The position numbers were made by a program, and so were the translations under genes. 64,000 nt of DNA, taken from the NCBI RefSeq assembly GCF_030410045.1, contig NZ_JAUFRA010000006.1:62001-126000 (forward strand). The letters run 5' to 3'. The first letter of the stretch is position 1, and every line of letters begins with the position of its first letter. This document shows, piece by piece, positions 57,819-64,000 of the stretch. The notes beneath the pieces are model-generated. The model made no database searches. It saw nothing but the letters and a program-made list of their open reading frames with translations, and was not told where the DNA came from. Origin of the DNA: Marivivens donghaensis. GTDB lineage: Bacteria > Pseudomonadota > Alphaproteobacteria > Rhodobacterales > Rhodobacteraceae.

Positions 57819-60800
57819 ATGTCGCGCACGCTTCTAGATCGTGGGGCAGGCGGGATTTTGTCGTATTTCACACGCCACCGCACTGCCGCGAATTTGTTGA
57901 TGGTCATTATGGTCATCGCGGGATTGGTCGCGTTTCCCAAAATGCGTGCCCAGTTCTTTCCTGACGTCGTCTCGGAAACCATCCGCGTTAGCGTGGCGTG
58001 GGATGGGGCAGGGGCTGAGGACGTCGATCGGGCCGTGGTTCAGGTTCTTGAACCCGTTCTCCTCGGTGTTGAAGGTGTAACGTCGAGCGAAAGCCGTTCC
58101 TCCGAAGGGGCCGCGCGGATCGATTTGGAGTTTGAGACTGACTACGACCTCGATCAGGCAGAGAAAGACATTGATGCCGCGTTGAGCGCGATTAGCTCTC
58201 TGCCCGAAGAGGCCGATGACCCCGTGATCCGTCGAGCAGGCTGGTCGGATGGCGTGAGCGATTTGATCATCACGGGGCCTGTGGGTGTCGATCAACTGTC
58301 GCGCTTTGCGGATGAGATGGTCGCACGTCTCTTTGCGGCAGGTGTGACACGGACCACGATCCGAGGGGTCGCGGCGCCTGAGACATTGATCGAAGTAACC
58401 TCGCTGTCTCTCATCCAGCACGATGTGACGATCAGCGAAATTGCGGCTGCGATTGCGTCCGAGGTCAACGCTGATCCCGTGGGCGATATCGGTGGGGCCT
58501 CGCGCGTTCGGGCCGGCACCGAAAAACGAAGCGCAGATGCCTTGTCGGCGATTGTTCTACGTACCAATGACGACAATTCGGAACTTACCGTTGGCGATGT
58601 TGCGACGATCACCGTCGAAGGCCCAGATCGCGACCGTGCCTATTTCGTTGGTGAAAATCCTGCGGTTCAAATCTCGGTCGTTAGGTCGGCATCTGGCGAC
58701 GCCATTGGTCTGCAACGCTCTGTCGAAGAGGTCGCTGCTGAGATGCGGTCGACCTTGCCCGAAGGCGTGAGCGTCGATCTGATCAACACCCGCGCTGAAA
58801 TGATTACTGGCCGCCTGAATATCCTGATGGAGAACGGTGCGCAGGGCTTGGCTCTCGTGCTGCTGCTCCTGTTCTTATTCTTGAACGCACGCACGGCGGT
58901 TTGGGTGGCGATGGGCATCCCCGTCTCAATGCTCGCCGCGATTTCGCTGATGTATATGTCTGGCATCACGATCAACATGATTTCGCTCTTTGCGCTGATC
59001 ATAACGTTGGGCATCGTGGTCGATGATGCGATTGTTGTGGGTGAACACGCTGATTTTCGGGCCCGACGGCTGGGCGAAACGGGTGCGGTTGCTGCAGAAA
59101 ACGCGGCGCGACGAATGTTCAGCCCCGTGTTTTCGGCGACCATTACAACGAACATCGCATTTTTCGGGCTCTTGGTGATTGGTGGCCGTTTTGGGAATAT
59201 GATTGCGGATATTCCGTTTACCGTGATCGTTGTGCTCACAGCGAGCTTGGTTGAATGCTTTGTGATCCTACCGAACCACTTGTCCCATTCTGTCGACACA
59301 GGGTTAAAGCAGCATTGGTATGACGCCCCATCTAGGGTCGTGAATCGTGGCTTTGGTTGGGTGCGGGATCGGGTTTTCCGCCCGTTGATGTCCCTGATCG
59401 TTAAGGCGCGATACGCTGTGTTGGCGGGTGCGTTGGTGATCCTTGCCGGTCAAGTATCGCTCTTTATCCGCGGTGATGTTCAGTGGCGGTTCTTCTCGTC
59501 GCCAGAGCAGGGTCAGGTCAGCGGCAATATCGCTATGCTGCCCGCCGCAACGCGCCAAGATACTCTGGCGATGCTCGATGAGTTGGAACGCGCGACCAAT
59601 GCCGTGGCTGCGCGATATGAGGCCGAGGATGGCATCAATCCGGTGAACTATGTTCTGACCCAGATCGGCGGCAATTCGGGCCGTGGATTGTCTGGTGCGG
59701 ATACCAAAGAGAGCTATCAACTCGGCGCGATTACGATTGAGCTAATCGATGCCGACCTTCGGTCAATTTCGTCGAGTGAATTTGTGTCAGCCGTTCAGCA
59801 AGAGGTCGTTCAAACGCCGATGACTGAAACGCTCTCCTTCCGGTCATGGGGCGCTGGGCCAGGAGGCAATTCGCTTGAGGTGCAGATTTACGGCGCGGAT
59901 GCGGATACGCTCAAGGCCGCTGCGGAAGCTCTGAAAACAGAGCTCGCCCGTTTCCCCGAGATATCAGGGCTCGAAGATTCGCTGTCCTACGATAAGGAAG
60001 AGTTGATCCTCGAATTGACGCCACAGGGTCAGGCGCTGGGCTTTACGATTGATACGCTGGGCACCGAACTGCGCCGCAGGTTGGGTGGGGTTGAGGCTGC
60101 GACCTATCCAGACGGCACCCGTAGCGCGTCGATCCGTGTTGAAATCCCCGAAGAAGAACTGACGGCGGACTTCCTCGACCGCATGTTGTTGCGTTCGACC
60201 GCGGGCGTTTATGTGCCACTGGCTGACATTGTGACGGTGCAACGGGAAACTGGGTTTAGCACCGTGCGTCGTGAAAATGGCCTCATGCTCATTTCTGTGA
60301 CGGGTGATTTGGATGACAAAGACGCGGATCGTGCGGCTGAGGTCAAACTCTCGATCAACGAAGATATCCTTCCCGATGTGGAGAGCCGCTATGGCGTTTC
60401 GACAGATCTGGGGGGATTGAGTGAACAGGAAAACGCGTTTCTTGACGATGCAAAGGCGGGCTTGGCCTTTATCCTTGTCGGGATTTACCTGACGCTTGCG
60501 TGGATTTTCGCGAGCTGGACCCGCCCGCTCGTAGTGATGTCGATCATTCCGTTCGCATTGGTGGGCACGATCTATGGCCATAATGCGTGGGGCATTCCGA
60601 TGAGCATGTTCACCGTCGTGGGCCTTTTGGGCATGGTCGGCATCGTGATCAACGACTCGATTGTTCTGGTCACGACCATCGACGACTACGCCAAAGAACG
60701 CGGCTTGATCCCTGCGATTATTGACGGGACGGCTGACCGTTTGCGGGCTGTGATGCTGACGACGGCCACGACGGTTTTGGGCCTTCTGCCGCTCCTATAC

Positions 60801-61187
60801 GAAGGGTCCAGTCAGGCTGAATTTTTGAAGCCGACCGTGGTCACGCTGGTCTATGGTCTGTCCTTTGGCATGGTGATGGTGTTGGTCGTTGTGCCGTCGC
60901 TGATCGCCGTTCAGGCCGATATTGGAGGGCTGTTCACTGCGGCGCGTCGGGGTGCAATCGCGCGAGCAAACTCTATTCGTGTGCCCGTGGGTGTCGCCCT
61001 TGTTGCAATGATCGCGGCCTTTGGTGTGGTTGTGCTGCCCCTGATCGTGTCTGGCGCGCCACTAGTTGCCGCGTTGCCGGCAAGTCTGGGCGCTGCCTTT
61101 GCGCTTTATGCAGGTGTCTTGGCTCTTGGAACGCTCGCCATTTATGCGGTGTCAGGGATTATGATCGGGCGTGCACGGCGAGGTTAA
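57819..61187 (+). CDS. RND family efflux transporter permease
   Basis: The 1122-residue AcrB-like pump has 12 helices and two large periplasmic loops. The start is SYFTRHRTAANLLMVIMVIAGLVAFP, the helix-4 proton site is ITLGIVVDDAIVVGEHADF, a second set VVGLLGMVGIVINDSIVLVTTIDDYA lies in the C-terminal half, and RAVMLTTATTVLGLLPLL precedes the end. The extra C-terminal helices (about 1050-1120) are unusual. Proton-driven export of unknown drugs or lipids is likely. The 3' end overlaps the convergent DsbD-like gene by 4 bases. Confidence 0.95.
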   Translation: MSRTLLDRGAGGILSYFTRHRTAANLLMVIMVIAGLVAFPKMRAQFFPDVVSETIRVSVAWDGAGAEDVDRAVVQVLEPVLLGVEGVTSSESRSSEGAARIDLEFETDYDLDQAEKDIDAALSAISSLPEEADDPVIRRAGWSDGVSDLIITGPVGVDQLSRFADEMVARLFAAGVTRTTIRGVAAPETLIEVTSLSLIQHDVTISEIAAAIASEVNADPVGDIGGASRVRAGTEKRSADALSAIVLRTNDDNSELTVGDVATITVEGPDRDRAYFVGENPAVQISVVRSASGDAIGLQRSVEEVAAEMRSTLPEGVSVDLINTRAEMITGRLNILMENGAQGLALVLLLLFLFLNARTAVWVAMGIPVSMLAAISLMYMSGITINMISLFALIITLGIVVDDAIVVGEHADFRARRLGETGAVAAENAARRMFSPVFSATITTNIAFFGLLVIGGRFGNMIADIPFTVIVVLTASLVECFVILPNHLSHSVDTGLKQHWYDAPSRVVNRGFGWVRDRVFRPLMSLIVKARYAVLAGALVILAGQVSLFIRGDVQWRFFSSPEQGQVSGNIAMLPAATRQDTLAMLDELERATNAVAARYEAEDGINPVNYVLTQIGGNSGRGLSGADTKESYQLGAITIELIDADLRSISSSEFVSAVQQEVVQTPMTETLSFRSWGAGPGGNSLEVQIYGADADTLKAAAEALKTELARFPEISGLEDSLSYDKEELILELTPQGQALGFTIDTLGTELRRRLGGVEAATYPDGTRSASIRVEIPEEELTADFLDRMLLRSTAGVYVPLADIVTVQRETGFSTVRRENGLMLISVTGDLDDKDADRAAEVKLSINEDILPDVESRYGVSTDLGGLSEQENAFLDDAKAGLAFILVGIYLTLAWIFASWTRPLVVMSIIPFALVGTIYGHNAWGIPMSMFTVVGLLGMVGIVINDSIVLVTTIDDYAKERGLIPAIIDGTADRLRAVMLTTATTVLGLLPLLYEGSSQAEFLKPTVVTLVYGLSFGMVMVLVVVPSLIAVQADIGGLFTAARRGAIARANSIRVPVGVALVAMIAAFGVVVLPLIVSGAPLVAALPASLGAAFALYAGVLALGTLAIYAVSGIMIGRARRG

Positions 61188-61963
61188 CCCGTGCAGCCTT
61201 GAATATCGACGGCACGACCAGATCCCAACACGGTTAGTCGAATTTTGGATCGGTCGAGCATGTATCCTTGGACCATCGGCACCACATCGACTGTCGCTGT
61301 GAGGATGCCCCCTTCGCGGGTGCTGTGGGACTCTGAAACCCACGCGCCCGGTGCCTCGATCACGACGAATTCGTTGTCATCGAAGGTGGGCATTTCGATT
61401 GAAGCCGTCAGGCGGAGGCCGTCACGAATGGGAACTGCCGAGCATTGAACCTTTGAAACATTCGCACGATCTGCCGTCATGGGTTGGTCGATGAGCGCAC
61501 CAGCAATGGCGGCGTTTGGTCCGCCCTTATCGGCCAATAGAGCGTCAAAGTTCAGGGACACAGGCACGCAGATGTCATTGCAGACGCCCATATCAACCTC
61601 GCCGCTGAGGTGCATGGTATCGCCATCTCCCGTGAGTTCGATGGGGATCACCACGGTTCCGTGATAGCCGATTGTCACCGCGCCGTTCGTTTCGAAGAGT
61701 TCGGGGGTAGGCCAATGGAACGCCGCGCTAGAGATATTCTCTGACCCCGTCCATTCGAACTGTGGTGGGATGCCTGCGTCACCCGGTGCCCGCCAGTAGG
61801 TTTTCCAACCGTCGGCCAATGTGATCTTTAACCCAACCATCCGCGTTCCGGATGGCGTCTGCCAACCGGGGATAATATCAACAGCGGCCACGCCCTGTGG
61901 CGCTTCGGCGAAGGCAGGGGAGGCAATTCCGAATAAGGCGATGATGGCTGCTGCGACTCTCAT
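61184..61963 (-). CDS. DsbD alpha-domain-like periplasmic protein
   Basis: The 259-residue protein has a Sec signal (AAAIIALFGIASPAFA) and an N-terminal DsbD/ScsB-like immunoglobulin domain. MGVCNDICVPVSLNF contains the paired Cys (C-x3-C) used for thiol exchange, and GWKTYWRAPGDAGIPPQFEWTGSEN matches the ScsB/DsbD alpha region. The transmembrane beta domain and the thioredoxin gamma domain are missing. It must work with a separate membrane partner (CcdA-type) or have a different function. It is on the minus strand, facing the RND pump; the AlgH gene is divergent. Confidence 0.85.
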   Translation of the reverse strand: MRVAAAIIALFGIASPAFAEAPQGVAAVDIIPGWQTPSGTRMVGLKITLADGWKTYWRAPGDAGIPPQFEWTGSENISSAAFHWPTPELFETNGAVTIGYHGTVVIPIELTGDGDTMHLSGEVDMGVCNDICVPVSLNFDALLADKGGPNAAIAGALIDQPMTADRANVSKVQCSAVPIRDGLRLTASIEMPTFDDNEFVVIEAPGAWVSESHSTREGGILTATVDVVPMVQGYMLDRSKIRLTVLGSGRAVDIQGCTG

Positions 61964-62066
61964 TGCGCCTAAATTACGGACAATGCATGTAATGGGAAGT
62001 CACGTTCCGGAGAGTCCTTGTAGCAGAGGGCTTGAACCTGCCTCGTTCGCGACCCATCATCGCCTT

Positions 62067-62636
62067 ATGGACCTTTCATCTACCAATTTGTCGGGAAAAC
62101 TCCTGATTGCGATGCCCGATATGGGCGACCCGCGTTTTGAACATGCGGTCATCTATATGTGTGCGCACTCTGACGAGGGGGCGATGGGCCTGATTGTCAA
62201 TAAACCTGCGCCAGACATTCCATTTCGCGATCTGCTGTCACAGCTAGAGATTCCGACGGGCGATAGTGTGCGTGACATTCGCGTCCATTTCGGCGGCCCT
62301 GTAGAACACGGTCGCGGGTTCGTCCTTCATTCGTCGGACTACGCGTCAGAGACTGGTACGTTGGAAGTTGATGATCACACCTCAATGACGGCCACGACAG
62401 ATGTTTTACGCGATTTGGCGAGCGGAGGTGGCCCTTCGATGTCCCTACTGGCGCTGGGTTATGCGGGTTGGGGGCCGGGGCAGTTAGAGGCAGAGATTGC
62501 CCACAACGGTTGGTTAACCTGCGATCCCAAGGACGACATCTTGTTTGGTCGCGCCCACGAGTTGAAATGGACTGCAGCGCTCAAGCAATTGGGGATCGAT
62601 CCGATCACCCTGTCGTCGACCGCTGGACACGCGTGA
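62067..62636 (+). CDS. YqgE/AlgH family protein
   Basis: The 189-residue protein starts MDLSSTNLSGKLLIAMPDMG, then DPRFEHAVIYMCAHSDEGAMGLIVNK, HFGGPVEHGRGFVLHS and LALGYAGWGPGQLEAEIAHNGWLT, all typical of YqgE/AlgH. The function is not well defined (possible role in transcription or alginate regulation). ATG 62067 is chosen from the family start. Its stop abuts the convergent TlpA gene stop with no spacing. Confidence 0.92.
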   Translation: MDLSSTNLSGKLLIAMPDMGDPRFEHAVIYMCAHSDEGAMGLIVNKPAPDIPFRDLLSQLEIPTGDSVRDIRVHFGGPVEHGRGFVLHSSDYASETGTLEVDDHTSMTATTDVLRDLASGGGPSMSLLALGYAGWGPGQLEAEIAHNGWLTCDPKDDILFGRAHELKWTAALKQLGIDPITLSSTAGHA

Positions 62637-63167
62637 TTACTGCGCAATAACGCCTTTGATCAGCTCGACCGCCTCAGCACTATGCCAATCGGCCCCGCCA
62701 GTCAGACGCGCGATTTCCTGACCGTCCCGATTGATCAGAACCGTTACAGGTAGCCCCGCGACCATCATGGAGCGTGCAAACCGCATGTTGGCGTCGTTGT
62801 GTTTTGGCAGGTTCGTGACCCCGATCTCTTCAAAGAATCGATCTATTGCGGGCGCGGGATTGCGGCCCGTCGCGATAGTGAGGACTTCAAACGCGTCCCC
62901 ACCCAATTCGTCTTGGAGAGCGGACAACGCAGGCATCTCTTCGCGGCAGGGAATGCACCATGTCGCCCAGAAGTTTACGAGCAGAACTTTGCCGCGATAT
63001 GGCTCCAAGGTCGTTTCCGCGCCGTCCTCGGTCACAAAGCTCGTGTCCGAGCTTTGCATGGGGCTATCGTGCCAGATCAATTTGTCTGAAACGCTGTCTT
63101 CTGCGAGGGCGGCATTTGCAACGCAGGCAAACGCCGTATAAAGCAACGCTGACACAAGTTTCCGCAT
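62637..63167 (-). CDS. TlpA-family thiol-disulfide reductase (redoxin)
   Basis: The 176-residue protein begins with a Sec signal (MRKLVSALLYTAFACVANAALA) and a thioredoxin-like domain with GKVLLVNFWATWCIPCREEMPALSAL, the C-x2-C active site in WCIPC. It acts in the periplasm or membrane in protein thiol or cytochrome c maturation. ATG 63167 follows GGAGG. argH begins 12 bases away on the other strand. The DsbD-like protein (61184) could be a partner; both are thiol-exchange proteins. Confidence 0.9.
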   Translation of the reverse strand: MRKLVSALLYTAFACVANAALAEDSVSDKLIWHDSPMQSSDTSFVTEDGAETTLEPYRGKVLLVNFWATWCIPCREEMPALSALQDELGGDAFEVLTIATGRNPAPAIDRFFEEIGVTNLPKHNDANMRFARSMMVAGLPVTVLINRDGQEIARLTGGADWHSAEAVELIKGVIAQ

Positions 63168-63179
63168 GGGGCCTCCAAT

Positions 63180-64000
63180 ATGACCAAGACTTCGAACGCG
63201 ATGTGGGGCGGACGTTTTTCCGCCGGACCGGACGCCATCATGGAGGCAATTAACGCCTCGATCGACTTTGACAAGCGTCTCGCCCAGCAGGACATCGAAG
63301 GATCCCGCGCCCACGCTGCGATGCTCGCCGCGACTGGTATCATTACCGATAAAGATGCAGAGGCCATTCGTGAAGGCCTGCTCACCGTTTTGTCAGAGAT
63401 CGAAAGCGGAAACTTCGCGTTTTCGAAATCGCTCGAAGACATTCACATGAACGTCGAAGCGCGTCTGAAAGAAATCGTAGGCGAGCCTGCGGGCCGTCTG
63501 CACACTGCCCGCAGCCGTAACGATCAGGTTGCTGTCGATTTCCGCCTTTGGGTTCGTGACCAATGTGACGCGGTCGATGGTGCCATTGAGGCGTTGATGA
63601 AAGCCCTGCTCGGTCAGGCCGAAGCTGGCGCTGATTGGGTCATGCCGGGCTTTACCCACCTTCAGGTCGCGCAGCCAGTGACATGGGGCCACCATATGCT
63701 GGCCTATGTCGAAATGTTGAACCGTGACCGTTCGCGTTTCGCCGATGCGCGCAAGCGGATGAACGAAAGCCCGCTGGGCGCTGCGGCACTTGCTGGCACA
63801 GGTTTCCCGATTGATCGCCACATGACGGCAGAGGCTCTGCGGTTTGATCGTCCGACGGCGAACAGCCTCGATTCGACATCGGATCGTGACTTTGCGCTGG
63901 AATTCCTCGCGGCGGCGTCGATCTGCGCAATGCACCTGTCCCGTTTCGCCGAAGAACTGGTGATCTGGTCCTCCGCTCAGTTCCGTTTCGTGTCGATGTC
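63180..64000 (+). CDS. argH: argininosuccinate lyase, 5' part (cut by window end)
   Basis: This is the first 273 residues of an enzyme of about 460, which splits argininosuccinate to arginine and fumarate. MWGGRFSAGPDAIMEAINAS, LEDIHMNVEARL, LHTARSRNDQVAVDFRLWVRD and TPGFTHLQVAQP-type GFTHLQVAQPVTWGHHML are intact, with GTGFPIDRHMTAEAL and NSLDSTSDRDFALEFL. The active-site Ser loop lies past the end of the window. The ATG is 12 bases from the divergent tlpA-like start and no SD is visible. Confidence 0.96.
   Translation, partial: MTKTSNAMWGGRFSAGPDAIMEAINASIDFDKRLAQQDIEGSRAHAAMLAATGIITDKDAEAIREGLLTVLSEIESGNFAFSKSLEDIHMNVEARLKEIVGEPAGRLHTARSRNDQVAVDFRLWVRDQCDAVDGAIEALMKALLGQAEAGADWVMPGFTHLQVAQPVTWGHHMLAYVEMLNRDRSRFADARKRMNESPLGAAALAGTGFPIDRHMTAEALRFDRPTANSLDSTSDRDFALEFLAAASICAMHLSRFAEELVIWSSAQFRFVSM

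Noticed and set aside
1..64000. CRISPR array, tRNA, rRNA, prophage or transposase
   Set aside because: No direct-repeat/spacer pattern, no cloverleaf or rRNA stretch and no transposase or integrase motif was seen in any frame.

Overview
The window looks like 64 kb of chromosome from a marine alphaproteobacterium of the Rhodobacterales (roseobacter-type). Evidence: a short aa3-type cytochrome oxidase subunit IV, a PHB operon with PhaR-like CTGC-N3-GCAG sites, an ispE / TPR protein / ETF-ubiquinone oxidoreductase run, a pyrB-pyrC'-plsY run, alphaproteobacterial MaoC-Pta/AckA, and moderately high GC with many GTG/TTG starts. I see no rRNA, tRNA, insertion sequence, prophage or CRISPR array. It is dense housekeeping chromosome, not an island.

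Layout. (1) 1-800: FMN riboswitch and a type II lumazine synthase (ribH2). (2) 1.06-10.15 kb: a nine-gene chemotaxis operon (STAS, CheY, CheA, CheW, MCP, CheW, CheR, CheB and a long coiled-coil protein) behind a sigma-28-like promoter. The last protein combines MCP-like helices with a CheZ-like D-x3-Q motif and a CheZ-like C-terminal peptide. It is the best candidate here for an undescribed component. (3) 10.1-15.0 kb: ackA and a MaoC-Pta fusion (minus strand), then a TRAP transporter dctQM without its binding protein. (4) 15.0-27.5 kb: ilvD, a Tat-exported DUF882 protein, trpA, an ABC-2 exporter, an S49 peptidase, a small membrane zinc ribbon, a Ca/Na antiporter, a pteridine-reductase-like SDR, uvrC, pgsA, moaD, moaE and an EAL protein. 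(5) 27.5-30 kb: phaA and phaB, each with its own terminator and upstream element. (6) 30-41.5 kb: DMT transporter, DUF465, trmN6, DUF2007, polyprenyl diphosphate synthase, ispE, TPR lipoprotein-like secreted protein, ETF-QO, greA, azlCD and small respiratory or unknown proteins. (7) 41.5-51.3 kb: MBL hydrolase and acyl-CoA dehydrogenase, tsaC/sua5, OmpA-family protein, ubiA, rsmE and gshA. (8) 51.3-56.3 kb: plsY, a dihydroorotase homologue lacking its zinc ligands, small membrane proteins, pyrB, an unusual uracil-DNA glycosylase and moaB. (9) 56.4-64 kb: RND efflux pair, an orphan DsbD-alpha-like protein, YqgE/AlgH, a TlpA-like thioredoxin and the 5' part of argH.

How genes work together. CheA/CheW/MCP with CheR/CheB form a complete excitation-adaptation circuit; no CheD or canonical CheZ is present, and the terminal gene may supply signal termination. 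PhaA/PhaB and MaoC-Pta/AckA share PhaR-like operators, which suggests common control of acetyl-CoA flow to storage or acetate. PolyprenylPP synthase, ubiA and ETF-QO all serve the ubiquinone pool. Gene function calls come from recognising family motifs in the translations; no database search was run.
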